64,000 nucleotides of DNA. It comes from Solimonas sp. GTDB taxonomy: Bacteria > Pseudomonadota > Gammaproteobacteria > Nevskiales > Nevskiaceae. This document shows, in pieces, positions 1 to 9,281 of this stretch. Made by a program: the position numbers and the translations under genes. The stretch is taken from NCBI GenBank assembly GCA_030149365.1, contig JASBRP010000032.1:62001-126000 (forward strand), given 5' to 3'. How positions within the stretch are numbered: position 1 is the stretch's first letter; each line of letters begins with the position of its first letter. Below the pieces are notes generated by a model. That model was not told the origin of the DNA. It saw only the letters and a list, made by a program, of their open reading frames with translations, and did no database searches.

Positions 1-2
1 AC

Positions 3-824
3 GCCGGCATGGCCAACGGCATTGCCACCGAGCTGCGCACCCGCGGCTACGAGCCCAAGGACTTCACGATCCTGGCCTATGGCGGAAACGGCCCCCTGCA
101 CGCCTGCGGCGTGGCCAACGCGCTGGGCGTCAGCAAGATCCTGGCGCCGCCGTTCTCGTCCACCTTCTCGGCCTGCGGTGCCGGCAACGTCAACCAGATG
201 CACATCCACGAGATGAGCACCTGGACCGTGCTGTTCAACCCCGCGACCAAGAGCTTCTACAACCAGTACGACAGCTTCAACAAGGGCGTGGAAGAGCTGG
301 AGCGCCGTGGCCGCGAGGACCTGATCCGCCAGGGCATGCCGACCGACCAGATCCGCTACCGCCTGGAGCTGGACATGCGCTACGGCAACCAGCGCGTGCA
401 GACCGCGGTGGTCACGGAGATGAACCGCCTGACGTCGCAGCGCGAAGTGCTGGCCCTGATGGACCAGTTCCACAAGAGCTACGGCGCGCGCTTCGGCGAG
501 GGCAGCCAGTCGCCCGAGACCGGCGTGCGCATCAACACCATCCGCGTCTGCTCCTACGTGGAGCAGCCCAAGGTGGCGTTCGCCAAGCTCAAGCTGAGCG
601 ACAAGAAGCTGGCGCCGCCGGAGCCGGTGTCGCAGCGGACCTGCCACTACGTGGGCCAGGACAAGGCGCTGGATACCCCGATCTACGACGACAAGGCCTT
701 GGTCGAGGGCACCCGCATCCCGGGCCCGGCCATCGTCACGACCCGCGCGACCACCTACCTGGTGGAGCCGGGCTGGACCTTCCACGCCGCGGCACAGGGC
801 GGTGTCTGGTTCATCAAGGAATAA
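3..824 (+). CDS. Hydantoinase/oxoprolinase (HyuA/AcxA-like) ketone carboxylase subunit, C-terminal part
   Basis: The reading frame is open from the window edge, so this is the C-terminal ~273 residues of a protein that is usually ~700 aa. The segment with AYGGNGPLHA followed by LAPPFSST is the conserved C-terminal region of HyuA-type subunits. In acetone and acetophenone carboxylases this subunit handles the ATP-dependent phosphorylation step. It ends 12 nt before the HyuB-type gene, which has a good ribosome site (AAGAGGAG) in the gap, so the two are one transcription unit. The pairing with a HyuB protein carrying the acetone-carboxylase metal residues favours a ketone carboxylase over a hydantoinase. 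The substrate cannot be read from the sequence. Confidence 0.8.
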   Translation, partial: AGMANGIATELRTRGYEPKDFTILAYGGNGPLHACGVANALGVSKILAPPFSSTFSACGAGNVNQMHIHEMSTWTVLFNPATKSFYNQYDSFNKGVEELERRGREDLIRQGMPTDQIRYRLELDMRYGNQRVQTAVVTEMNRLTSQREVLALMDQFHKSYGARFGEGSQSPETGVRINTIRVCSYVEQPKVAFAKLKLSDKKLAPPEPVSQRTCHYVGQDKALDTPIYDDKALVEGTRIPGPAIVTTRATTYLVEPGWTFHAAAQGGVWFIKE

Positions 825-836
825 GAGGAGCGAGAC

Positions 837-3104
837 ATGCACGACAAGATTTCCGCTGAAGACCAGGCGCTGCTGGACAAGTTCCTCGCCGACAACAAGA
901 TGTTCCTCGGGCCCGACCCCGAGATCATGCGAAACCACGGCGTGGCACCGCGCTCGGAGGCCGAGGAGGCTGTTCTCTCCAAGGGCTTCGACGCGCACCG
1001 GGCCCACCACATCCGCGGGCTGGTGAACGCGGCGCTGTCCGAGTCCTTCCAGATGGTGAACCAGATGGGCGCGGCCCCGGGGGCCAAGTGGGGCGACCTG
1101 GTGACGGCCATTTACACCGCCAACGGCAACCTGGCGATGATCGCGCCGCACGGCATCATCACCTTTGCCGCCTGCGCGTTCTACCCGATCCGCTTCATCA
1201 TCAAGAACTGGATGGATGACCCCACCGTCGGCGTCAAGGACGGCGACGGCTTCATCCACAACGATGCGCGCTACGGCGGTGTGCACAACACCGACCAGTC
1301 GATGATGATGCCGCTGTACTACAAGGGCGAGCTGATCTGCTGGCTGTCCTCGACCATCCACGAGGGCGAGAACGGCGCCTGCGAGCCGGGTGGCCTGCCG
1401 GCCGCCGCGGAGAGCAAGTACGACGAGGGCATCAAGATGTCGCCCTTCAAGGTCGTGGAGAACTTCCAGCTCAAGCGCGACCTGGTGACCTTCCTGCAGA
1501 ACTCGGTGCGTGACCCGAAGCTGCAGCTGGAGGACATGAAGGTCAAGCTGCACGCCGTGATGCGCCTGCGCGAGCGCATCGTGGCGATCCTGGACCAGTT
1601 CGGCCGCGAGGCACTGATCGGCACTATGCGCATGCACCTGGAAGACACCGAGGTGGAGGTGCGCCGCCGCATCAGCGAGCTGCCGGACGGCACCACCCGC
1701 GTGCTGCAGTTCATGGACTCGTCGCTGCGCGAGAACATCATGCAGAAGATCAGCGTGGCGATCACCGTCAAGGGTGACCGCATGATCATGGACTTCCGCG
1801 GCACGGCGCCGCAGTTCCTGAACCGCTCGGTCAACACCAACCTGGCCTCGTTCAAGGCGGCGCTGGCCACCGGCCTGCTGCAGAACATCTGGCCGGACCT
1901 TCCGCATACCATGGCGGTGCTGTCGCCGATCGAGGTCATCACCGACCGCAATTCGATCATCGACGCCGAGGGCGAGATGCCGCAGGCGATGAGCCTGATG
2001 CCGCTGTTCAAGGCCTGCGTGGCCTGGACCATCCCGATGGCCAAGTTCAACTACAGCCTGCCGAAGAAGTACTCGGCGATCATCGCCTCGCAGTACGACC
2101 AGGCCGCTACCTTCATCTACGGCGGCCTGACCCAGCACGGCGACGTCACCGGCAACTTCTGCGGCGACATCAACGGCATGGGGCAGGGCGCACGCAGCCA
2201 TGCCGACGGCGAGCACTCGGTTTCGCCGGTGTTCGGCTTCATGGCCGACTCGGGCGAGCACGAGATCAACGAGGAAGACACCCCGATCATCCGCCTGGGC
2301 GCGCAGCGCCTGGCCAAGGACCGCATCGGCTTCGGCAAGTACCGCGGCGGTATGGGCTATGAGCAGATCGCCACGGCGCGCGGCTCGGGCCTGTGGGGCT
2401 TCATGACGGGCTGCGAGGGCTCCAAGTTCCCCTCGGCGCAGGGCCTGTTCGGCGGCTACTCATGCCCCAGCTACCAGCTGATGAAGATCAAGGGCATCAA
2501 TATCTTCGAGGAGCTGAAGAAGAACCCGAACGTGGTCGAGGTGTTCGACATCATCAAGCTGATGAACGAGCGGCCGATCCCCGGCGGTAAGTACAGCAGC
2601 AACGACATGGGCATGACCTTCGAGCTCTGCAGTGACGGCGAGATCTACATGATCTGCCAGGGTTCGGGCGGCGGCTACGGCGACGTGCTGGAGCGCGATC
2701 CGGCGTTGGTGATGAAGGACGTGCGCGAGGACCTGCTGTCGCCCGACCTGGCTCGCGAGATCTACCAGGTGGTGTTCGACGACAAGAGCCTAGTGGTGGA
2801 CGAGGAGGCGACGGCCAAGCTGCGTGCCGACGTGCGCCGCCAGCGCCTGGCGCGCGGCAAGCCCTTCGACCAGTTCTGCAAGGAATGGGTCACGCCGGAG
2901 CCGCCGGCGCACCTGCCCTACCTGGGCTCCTGGGACAACAACGCCGAGATTTACGCCTCGTCCATGGGCCAGCGCGTGAAGATGCCGGCGGACCAGATGC
3001 AGGGCGTGTTCATGCCCAACCCGAAGGACGTTGCGATCATGCAGCTGGAGGGCGAGGTCGAGAAGCTGAAGGCGCAACTGGCGGAGTGCCAGAGCAGCAA
3101 GTAA
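837..3104 (+). CDS. HyuB-type ketone carboxylase catalytic subunit (acetone carboxylase alpha-like)
   Basis: 755 aa, close to the ~775 aa of acetone carboxylase alpha subunits and longer than typical N-methylhydantoinase B proteins. His150, Asp153 and His175 (in GGVHNTD and STIHEG) match, as I remember it, the Mn ligands of the Xanthobacter acetone carboxylase alpha subunit, even in numbering. A glycine-rich stretch GSGGGYGDVLERDP lies near residue 620. The last ~20 residues look like a short coiled coil. The start follows AAGAGGAG by 6 nt. No gene for the small (~20 kDa) gamma subunit of acetone carboxylase follows; it may lie upstream of the window or be absent. Inferred role: ATP- and bicarbonate-dependent carboxylation of a ketone to a beta-keto acid, which the ligases downstream could activate. 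Confidence 0.82.
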   Translation: MHDKISAEDQALLDKFLADNKMFLGPDPEIMRNHGVAPRSEAEEAVLSKGFDAHRAHHIRGLVNAALSESFQMVNQMGAAPGAKWGDLVTAIYTANGNLAMIAPHGIITFAACAFYPIRFIIKNWMDDPTVGVKDGDGFIHNDARYGGVHNTDQSMMMPLYYKGELICWLSSTIHEGENGACEPGGLPAAAESKYDEGIKMSPFKVVENFQLKRDLVTFLQNSVRDPKLQLEDMKVKLHAVMRLRERIVAILDQFGREALIGTMRMHLEDTEVEVRRRISELPDGTTRVLQFMDSSLRENIMQKISVAITVKGDRMIMDFRGTAPQFLNRSVNTNLASFKAALATGLLQNIWPDLPHTMAVLSPIEVITDRNSIIDAEGEMPQAMSLMPLFKACVAWTIPMAKFNYSLPKKYSAIIASQYDQAATFIYGGLTQHGDVTGNFCGDINGMGQGARSHADGEHSVSPVFGFMADSGEHEINEEDTPIIRLGAQRLAKDRIGFGKYRGGMGYEQIATARGSGLWGFMTGCEGSKFPSAQGLFGGYSCPSYQLMKIKGINIFEELKKNPNVVEVFDIIKLMNERPIPGGKYSSNDMGMTFELCSDGEIYMICQGSGGGYGDVLERDPALVMKDVREDLLSPDLAREIYQVVFDDKSLVVDEEATAKLRADVRRQRLARGKPFDQFCKEWVTPEPPAHLPYLGSWDNNAEIYASSMGQRVKMPADQMQGVFMPNPKDVAIMQLEGEVEKLKAQLAECQSSK

Positions 3105-3111
3105 AAGGAGA

Positions 3112-3141
3112 GCGACGCCCCGTCCTTGAACGGGGCGTCGC
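3112..3141 (+). other. Strong intra-operon hairpin, 12-bp perfect stem
   Basis: GCGACGCCCCGT and its exact complement flank a 6-nt loop, 8 nt after the carboxylase stop and 32 nt before the SDR start. There is no T-run after the stem, so it is more likely an mRNA-stability or partial attenuation element than an intrinsic terminator. Confidence 0.6.
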
Positions 3142-3173
3142 AAATCCCAGAGATCGACAGGAGGAGGAGAACA

Positions 3174-3974
3174 ATGACCGATTACAACAAGATGTTCCGT
3201 CTCGACGGCAAGGTAGCGTTGGTGACGGGCGGCGCGCGCGGTATCGGCGCCGAAGTGGCGGAGGCCCTGGCCCAGGCCGGTGCGGCGGTGATGGTGACCG
3301 ACATCCTGGACAGCGTCGGCCAGCAGACCGTCGAGCGCATCCGAAAGGCGGGCGGCAAGGCCGCGTTCCACCACCATGACGTCACCGTGGAGGCCGAGTG
3401 GGAAGCGGCCATCGCGGCCACGCAGAAGGAACTGGGCGGCTTCGACATCCTGGTCAACAACGCTGGCATCGAGACCGCCGCGCTGTTGACCCAATGCGAG
3501 CTGGCGGACTTCCGCAAGCTGATGGACGTCAACGTCAATGGCGTGTTCCTGGGTCTGAAGCATGCGGTGCGCGTGCTCAAGCCGGGCAGCTCCATCGTCA
3601 ACCTCTCGTCGGTGGCTGGCCTGATCGGCACCACCGGCCATATCGCCTACCACGCGTCCAAGGGCGCGGTGCGCCTGATGGCCAAGGCGGCGGCGGTGGA
3701 GTGCGCCCAGCTGGGCCTGGGCATCCGCATCAACTCGGTGCATCCGGCCATCGTCGATACCGAGATGGGCACCAACTTCATCAAGCACTTCGTGGACCTG
3801 CAGCTGGCGCCGGACTATGCCACTGCCGAGGGCGCCTTCAAGGCGGCGCATCCGCTGGGCGGCTTCGGCAAGCCGGCCGACGTGGCCGGCGCGGTGATCT
3901 ATCTCAGCTCGGAGGCGGGCCGCTGGATCACCGGCACCGAGCTGGTGCTGGACGGCGGCTACACGGCGGTCTGA
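3174..3974 (+). CDS. SDR family NAD(P)-dependent oxidoreductase
   Basis: 266 aa classical short-chain dehydrogenase. The cofactor motif TGGARGIG is at residues 18-25, NNAG near 95-98, catalytic Ser about 145, and Tyr159-x3-Lys163 (YHASK). The C-terminal TGTELVLDGGYTAV is typical. I chose the ATG that follows a very strong ribosome site (GAGGAGGAG, 4 nt spacing) rather than an upstream in-frame ATG lying in the hairpin. It probably interconverts an alcohol and a ketone in the pathway that feeds or follows the carboxylase. Acetophenone pathways carry comparable SDRs. The substrate is unknown. Confidence 0.9.
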   Translation: MTDYNKMFRLDGKVALVTGGARGIGAEVAEALAQAGAAVMVTDILDSVGQQTVERIRKAGGKAAFHHHDVTVEAEWEAAIAATQKELGGFDILVNNAGIETAALLTQCELADFRKLMDVNVNGVFLGLKHAVRVLKPGSSIVNLSSVAGLIGTTGHIAYHASKGAVRLMAKAAAVECAQLGLGIRINSVHPAIVDTEMGTNFIKHFVDLQLAPDYATAEGAFKAAHPLGGFGKPADVAGAVIYLSSEAGRWITGTELVLDGGYTAV

Positions 3975-4771
3975 TGGCCTCCCTGTCCGCGATGCTGTCC
4001 GCCGGCAGGCGGCCGCTGTGGCTGGACTATGGCGACTACGCCGGCGCGCTGCTGGCCGGTGGTGCCGTGCCCTGGCTGGATGTGGCCGGCACCATCGCGC
4101 TGCAGCGCAAGGCGCAGGGCCTGCTGCGCTCCGACGTGCTGCAGCTGCCGCTGGCCGCGGTGACCGAGGCCTGGGTGGCCGCACATCCAGCGCTGCGCGA
4201 GGCCATGGCAGCCAAGCGCCGCGCCGTGGTGCCGCTCAAGACCTTGCTGGCCGACGAGCCGCTGCGGGCGCACCTGGTGGAACTGGCCAAGGGCCTGCGT
4301 GCTTGCTTCGCCGAGGCGCCGCTGGCGCTGGCCTGCCCCTCACCCCGCGCCTGGGTGGCGGTGGCCTATCGTCTGGCCCATGGCGAGACGGTGGACGTGG
4401 GCGAGGACGAGGCCGACAGCGCGGCGGTGTACATGGCGGATTTCCTGCGCTGCTTCGGCGAGGCCGGCATCGACATCCTGCTGCTGCAGGAAGGCGAGGA
4501 GCCGGCGCTGCCGGAGCTGTACACCCCGGTTTTGAACGTGGCGGCCCACTATCGCTGGGAGGCGGGCCTGCAGGGGCCAGCCGGCACGGCAGCGGCGGGC
4601 CTGGCCTTCGTCATCGCCCCGGAGTCGGCCAGCGGGCGTCCGCTGCCGCCGGCCTACTGGGGTGGTGCGGCGGCGGAGGAGTGCCCGGCCCAGGGCTTCC
4701 GCCACGCCACGATCCCGGCCGATGCGCAGCCCGAGTCGGTGCTGCAGCGCCTGGCGGAGCTGCGCTCATGA
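3974..4771 (+). CDS. Hypothetical protein, ketone-carboxylase operon
   Basis: 265 aa that I do not recognise. The start overlaps the SDR stop (TGATG) and its own stop overlaps the start of the DUF3237 gene, so translation is coupled on both sides. It has no signal peptide or membrane segment. It is rich in Ala and Leu and looks like a soluble alpha/beta protein, with stretches such as IDILLLQEGEE and VLNVAAHYRW in the C-terminal half. Its fixed place between a dehydrogenase and a DUF3237 gene argues for a pathway-specific role, either a catalytic step or an accessory subunit. Confidence 0.8.
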   Translation: MASLSAMLSAGRRPLWLDYGDYAGALLAGGAVPWLDVAGTIALQRKAQGLLRSDVLQLPLAAVTEAWVAAHPALREAMAAKRRAVVPLKTLLADEPLRAHLVELAKGLRACFAEAPLALACPSPRAWVAVAYRLAHGETVDVGEDEADSAAVYMADFLRCFGEAGIDILLLQEGEEPALPELYTPVLNVAAHYRWEAGLQGPAGTAAAGLAFVIAPESASGRPLPPAYWGGAAAEECPAQGFRHATIPADAQPESVLQRLAELRS

Positions 4772-5235
4772 TGGACCTGTCCCTGCGCGGCGAACGGCTT
4801 TTCACCATGGATGCGACGCTGCGGGCGCCGCCCGAGGTGATCGGCCCTGTGCAGGAAGGCATCCGCGTCAACTTCCACGTCACCGGTGGCCGCTTCGAGG
4901 GGCCACGCCTGCAGGGGAAGTTGCGTGCGGTGGGGCAGGACGCGTTCCTGCTGCGCCGCGACGGCATGGGCTTGCTCGAGGTGCTGCTGACGCTGGAGAC
5001 CGACGATGGCGCGCTGATCGAGGCGCGCTACGACGGATTGGGTGATTTCGGGGCAGGGGCCTACGAAGGCTTCCTGCGAGGCGAGGTGCCCCCCAGCGCG
5101 GAGCTGCACACCTTTCCGCGCCTGCGCACGGCGCACCCGGATTACCAGTGGTTGCAGCGCCTGGCCTGCGTCGGGCGGGGGCAGGTGGACCTGCTGCGCT
5201 CGACCGTGCGCTACGAAGTCTACGCGCTGGGCTGA
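4768..5235 (+). CDS. DUF3237 family protein
   Basis: 155 aa, the usual DUF3237 length (~150). Recognisable features are the N-terminal pair of strands around GPVQEGIRVNFHVTGGRFEGPRLQG and the C-terminal LRTAHPDYQWL and YEVYAL. Two ATG codons are adjacent (4768 and 4771); the first overlaps the upstream stop as ATGA. DUF3237 proteins are small beta-barrel-like proteins of undefined biochemical role, often found beside dehydrogenases and CoA ligases in catabolic operons, as here. Confidence 0.8.
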   Translation: MMDLSLRGERLFTMDATLRAPPEVIGPVQEGIRVNFHVTGGRFEGPRLQGKLRAVGQDAFLLRRDGMGLLEVLLTLETDDGALIEARYDGLGDFGAGAYEGFLRGEVPPSAELHTFPRLRTAHPDYQWLQRLACVGRGQVDLLRSTVRYEVYALG

Positions 5236-5261
5236 CACTAGAAAGATAAGGAGAAACAGCG

Positions 5262-7292
5262 ATGGTCATGGAAGGAGAAAAACTCTGGGCGCCGCGGAAG
5301 GAATTCGCGGAAGCGTCCAACATCGCCCGCTACCAGCGCTGGCTGAAGGCCGAGCGCGGCATCGACACCGCCGACTACCACGCCTTGTGGCGGTGGTCGG
5401 TCACGGATACGGCCGGCTTCTGGGCCACGATCTGGGATTACTTCGAGGTGCAGTCGGACCAGCCGTTTCGCAGCGTGCTGGAACGCCCGGCCGACGGCGG
5501 CATGATGGGCACGCAGTGGTTCCCCGGCTCGCGCCTGAACTACGCCGAGCACCTGTTGCGCCATGAGGTGGAGGGCGCCGAGCGCCCGGTGTTCCACCAC
5601 CTGTCGGAGACCCGCCCGCTGGCCACGATGAGCTGGCGCGAACTGGGCCGGCAGGTGCGTATCCTGGCCACGCGCCTGCGGGCCATAGGGCTGCAGCCTG
5701 GCGACCGCGTGGTGTCCTACATGCCCAACGTGCCGGAGACCGCCATCGCGATGATGGCTACGGCCGCCATCGGCTGCATCTGGTCCTCGGCGGCGCCGGA
5801 GTTCGGCGTCAAGACGGTGATCGAGCGCTTCTCGCAGATCGAGCCCAAGCTGATCTTCGCCGCGGATGGCTACCGCTTCGGCGGCAAGGACTTCAAGCGC
5901 GAGGAGGAGGTGCGTCGCATCGCCGGCTCGCTGCCCAGCCTGAAGAAGATCGTCTGGCTGCCCTACCTGGACCCACAGGCCGCGCCGCCGGCGATGCCGG
6001 ACTTGGTCGCCTGGTCTTCGCTGATGGACCACCCGGACGTGCCGCGCGAGGGCTTCCAGTTCACCCGCGTGGAATACGACCATCCGCTGTGGGTGGTGTT
6101 CTCCTCCGGCACCACGGGCCTGCCCAAGGCCATCGTGCACAGCCACGTCGGCGTGCTGCTGGAGCACTACAAGCTGCTCAGCTTCCACCTGAACCTGGGC
6201 CCCAAGTCGGTGATGTTCTTCTACAGCACCACCGGCTGGATGATGTGGAACCTGGTGATCGCCTCGCTGCTGACCGGCAGCGCGGCGGTGCTCTACGACG
6301 GCAACCCGGCCTATCCGACGCCGGACTTCCTGTGGAAGCTGGCCGCCGAGACGCGTGCCACCAGCTACGGCGCCAGCCCCACCTTCGTGCAGATGATGGA
6401 GAAGGCAGGCCTGAAGCCCGGCGAGCAGTACGACCTGTCGGCGCTGGAGGGCATCGTGGTGGCCGGCGCGCCGTCCACGCCCGAGACCTTCGCCTGGTTC
6501 TACAAGGCGGTGAAGCAGGACCTGTGGGTGACCTCGCAGAGCGGCGGTACCGAAATCTGCAGCGGCTTCGTCGGCGCTTCGCCAACGCTGCCGGTGCATG
6601 CTGGCGAGATCCAGACGCGCATGCTTGGCATGGACGTCCATGCCTGGACCGATGACGGCAAGGAACTGAACGACGAGGTCGGCGAGCTGGTGGTGACGAG
6701 CCCGTTCCCGTCGATGCCGATCCACTTCTGGAACGACACGGGTGGCAAGCGCTATCGCGAGTCCTACTTCGATGTCTTCCCCGGCGTCTGGCGCCATGGT
6801 GACTTCATCAAGATCAACGGGCGCGGTGGCTGCTACATCTACGGCCGCTCCGACTCCACGCTCAATCGCTTCGGCGTTCGTATCGGCACCGCCGAGATCT
6901 ACCGGGCGGTAGAGCAGGTGGAGGAGGTGGCGGACAGCCTGATCGTCTGCGTGGAACTGCCCGGCGGCAATTTCTTCATGCCGCTGTACCTGCGGCTGAA
7001 GCCGGGCGCGGTGCTGGACGACGCGCTGCGCAAGAAGATCAACTCGCGCCTGCGCGACGACTGCAGCCCTCGCCACGTGCCGGACAAGATCTACGGCGTC
7101 GACGCCATTCCCTACACCCTGACCGGCAAGAAGATGGAAGTGCCGGTACGCAAGCTGCTGATGGGCTGGCCGCTGGAGAAGGCCGCCAGCCGCGACGCCA
7201 TGATGAACCCGGAGTCCATCGACTGGTTCGTGACGTTTGCCCAGGAATCCACCGATTACGACTGGCGCGGCACGGCCGCCGCCAAGGCTTGA
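5262..7292 (+). CDS. Acetoacetate-CoA ligase family protein (copy 1)
   Basis: 676 aa, a normal length for acetoacetyl-CoA synthetases of the AMP-forming ligase superfamily. The N-terminal ACS-type region is followed by the AMP-binding signature FSSGTTGLPKA at about 280-290, then YSTTGWMMWNL and the C-terminal TGKKMEVPVRKLL, whose Lys (about 623-624) is the adenylation-step residue. The ribosome site AAGGAG is 8 nt upstream. The family activates beta-keto acids (acetoacetate; benzoylacetate in acetophenone degraders). Beside a ketone carboxylase, the likely substrate is the carboxylase's beta-keto-acid product. A close paralogue follows at 9282. Confidence 0.9.
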   Translation: MVMEGEKLWAPRKEFAEASNIARYQRWLKAERGIDTADYHALWRWSVTDTAGFWATIWDYFEVQSDQPFRSVLERPADGGMMGTQWFPGSRLNYAEHLLRHEVEGAERPVFHHLSETRPLATMSWRELGRQVRILATRLRAIGLQPGDRVVSYMPNVPETAIAMMATAAIGCIWSSAAPEFGVKTVIERFSQIEPKLIFAADGYRFGGKDFKREEEVRRIAGSLPSLKKIVWLPYLDPQAAPPAMPDLVAWSSLMDHPDVPREGFQFTRVEYDHPLWVVFSSGTTGLPKAIVHSHVGVLLEHYKLLSFHLNLGPKSVMFFYSTTGWMMWNLVIASLLTGSAAVLYDGNPAYPTPDFLWKLAAETRATSYGASPTFVQMMEKAGLKPGEQYDLSALEGIVVAGAPSTPETFAWFYKAVKQDLWVTSQSGGTEICSGFVGASPTLPVHAGEIQTRMLGMDVHAWTDDGKELNDEVGELVVTSPFPSMPIHFWNDTGGKRYRESYFDVFPGVWRHGDFIKINGRGGCYIYGRSDSTLNRFGVRIGTAEIYRAVEQVEEVADSLIVCVELPGGNFFMPLYLRLKPGAVLDDALRKKINSRLRDDCSPRHVPDKIYGVDAIPYTLTGKKMEVPVRKLLMGWPLEKAASRDAMMNPESIDWFVTFAQESTDYDWRGTAAAKA

Positions 7293-7302
7293 GGAATTGC
7301 CG

Positions 7303-8067
7303 ATGAGCAAGCGTGTAGAAGGAAAGGTCTGCGTGGTCACCGGCGGCGCCCGTGGCCTGGGCCTGGCGGCCGCCGAGGCGCTGCTGGCCGAAGGCGCCAA
7401 GGTGCTGCTGACCGACGTGGACCGCGCCACTGGCGAGGCCGAGGCCAAGCGCCTGGGGCCGAACGCGAAGTTCCGCGTGCAGGACGTCACCGACGTGGGG
7501 CAGTGGAACGAGATCCTGGACGGCGTGGTCGCCGCCTGGGGTCGGCTGGATGTGCTGGTGAACAACGCCGGCGTGGCCGGCATTGCCGATGTGGAGGCCA
7601 TTTCGCAGAAGGACTGGCAGCGCACGATCGACATCAATCTCACTGCGGTCTTCAACGGCACGCAGGCCGCCATCGCCCGCATGAAGGAACGCGGCGGTTC
7701 GATCATCAACATCGCCAGCATCGAGGGCATCATGGGTGAGCCCCTGATCCCCGCCTACAACGCCAGCAAGGGCGGCGTGCGCATCTTCAGTCGTTCGGCG
7801 GCGATCCATTGCGCGCGCAGCGGCTACCCGGTGCGCATCAACAACGTCTGCCCCGGCTTTGCCGAGACCCAGATGGTGGCCGGCGCCCTGGCCGGCATGG
7901 CGCCCGAGAAGGCCCAGGAGTTCGCCACGCGCACCCTGGCGCGCATCCCCATGGGTCGCTTCGCCAAGCCCTCCGAAATCGCGGCGGCGGTACTGTTCCT
8001 GGCCTCCGACGAATCCAGTTACGTCACCGGCTCCGACCTCGTGGTCGACGGCGGCATGACCGCCTGA
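7303..8067 (+). CDS. SDR family NAD(P)-dependent oxidoreductase
   Basis: 254 aa classical SDR. It has TGGARGLG at 13-20, DVTD near 61-64, NNAG near 87-90, Ser139, and Tyr152-x3-Lys156 (YNASK). It resembles 3-alpha/20-beta-hydroxysteroid and cyclic-alcohol dehydrogenases in overall pattern, but that does not fix a substrate. It starts 10 nt after the ligase stop with GAGGA overlapping that stop, so it belongs to the same operon. Confidence 0.9.
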   Translation: MSKRVEGKVCVVTGGARGLGLAAAEALLAEGAKVLLTDVDRATGEAEAKRLGPNAKFRVQDVTDVGQWNEILDGVVAAWGRLDVLVNNAGVAGIADVEAISQKDWQRTIDINLTAVFNGTQAAIARMKERGGSIINIASIEGIMGEPLIPAYNASKGGVRIFSRSAAIHCARSGYPVRINNVCPGFAETQMVAGALAGMAPEKAQEFATRTLARIPMGRFAKPSEIAAAVLFLASDESSYVTGSDLVVDGGMTA

Positions 8068-8113
8068 CACCCCATCCCCACTTACACATCCAGAATCCAG
8101 AGGAGAAACAAGA

Positions 8114-9253
8114 ATGAGCAGCAAGAAGCCTGTCGTGATCTACGGCGTCACCGGCTACACCGGTCGTCTCGTCGCCGAGTACCTGCGCGAGTACCGCCTG
8201 CCCTTCATCGCTGCCGGCCGCGACGCCAAGCGCATCAAGGAAGTGATGGACAAGGTGCCCGGCATCGAGAACGCCGACTACGAGATCGCCGAGGTGGAGC
8301 ACACAACCGAGGCGCTGACCAAGCTGTTCAAGGGCGCTAAGGTGGTGCTGAACATGGTCGGCCCCTTCATGAAGTACGGCCCCGAAGCGGTGGAGGCGGC
8401 GCTGGCCACCGGCTGCCACTACACCGACACCAACGGCGAACAGAACTGGATGATGTACGCCGAGGAGACCTGGGGCGAGAAGTTCAAGGAGAAGAACCTG
8501 GTCCTCGCGCCGGGCATCGCGCAGATGTACACCACCGGCGAAATCGCCGCCAACATCTGCCTGGAAACCCCGGGCCTGGACAAGCTCGACATCCTGGTGC
8601 TGTGGAAGGGATTCCCGACCTATGCCTCCACGCAGACCATCTTCAGCATCCTCACGGCCGACTTCTACTACCTGGAGCAGAAGCAGTACGTGAAGTGGCC
8701 GTTCGGCGCCAAGGCCGAGGTCGGCGTGCCCGGCCAGCACACCACCGCGCTGGCCCTGCCCTGGGGCGGCACGGCGCACCCGGTGTGGTTCAAGAACGAC
8801 CCGCGCGTGTCCGACTGCAAGGTCATGGGCGGCGTGTTCGAGCGCACGGTGATGGAGAGCGTGATCCAGCTCAACGCCGTGATCGAGGAGAAGATCAAGC
8901 CGCTGCCGAAGGCCGAGCAGGAAAAGGCGCTGTCCGAGATGGCCGCCTCGCTGCAGGCCGGCATGCCGCCGCGCGAGAACCCGCGCATCAACATCTCGGT
9001 GGACTCGGTGCATGCCAGCGGCGCGCTGGGCCGCGCCCACTGCGTGATCCACGGCAACTGCAACTACAAGCAGACCGGCCTGATGCAGGCCTACTTCGCC
9101 TACCACCTGCTGCAGGCGCCGTCGAAGCGCTATGGCTTTGCCTCCGGCTGCCAGGCGCTGGGCCATCGCGAGTTGCTGGGCGTGCTGCAGCAGTTCGGCC
9201 TGGTCAGCGAGCCGATCCTGACGGTGCATGCACCGGGCGTGCGCCGGGCCTGA
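8114..9253 (+). CDS. Saccharopine dehydrogenase-like NAD(P)-binding oxidoreductase
   Basis: 379 aa. The N-terminal Rossmann motif YGVTGYTGRL (about 10-19) is of the saccharopine dehydrogenase / trans-acting enoyl reductase type. The following GPFMKYGPEAVEAALATGCHYTDTNGE segment is characteristic of the same superfamily. The start follows AGAGGAGAAA. The middle and C-terminal parts lack the lysine-pathway catalytic pattern that I know, and the operon has no lysine genes, so an enoyl- or keto-reductase role in the catabolic pathway is more likely. Confidence 0.8.
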   Translation: MSSKKPVVIYGVTGYTGRLVAEYLREYRLPFIAAGRDAKRIKEVMDKVPGIENADYEIAEVEHTTEALTKLFKGAKVVLNMVGPFMKYGPEAVEAALATGCHYTDTNGEQNWMMYAEETWGEKFKEKNLVLAPGIAQMYTTGEIAANICLETPGLDKLDILVLWKGFPTYASTQTIFSILTADFYYLEQKQYVKWPFGAKAEVGVPGQHTTALALPWGGTAHPVWFKNDPRVSDCKVMGGVFERTVMESVIQLNAVIEEKIKPLPKAEQEKALSEMAASLQAGMPPRENPRINISVDSVHASGALGRAHCVIHGNCNYKQTGLMQAYFAYHLLQAPSKRYGFASGCQALGHRELLGVLQQFGLVSEPILTVHAPGVRRA

Positions 9254-9281
9254 GGCCCGGCGAGCGGACGGCAAGGCAACC

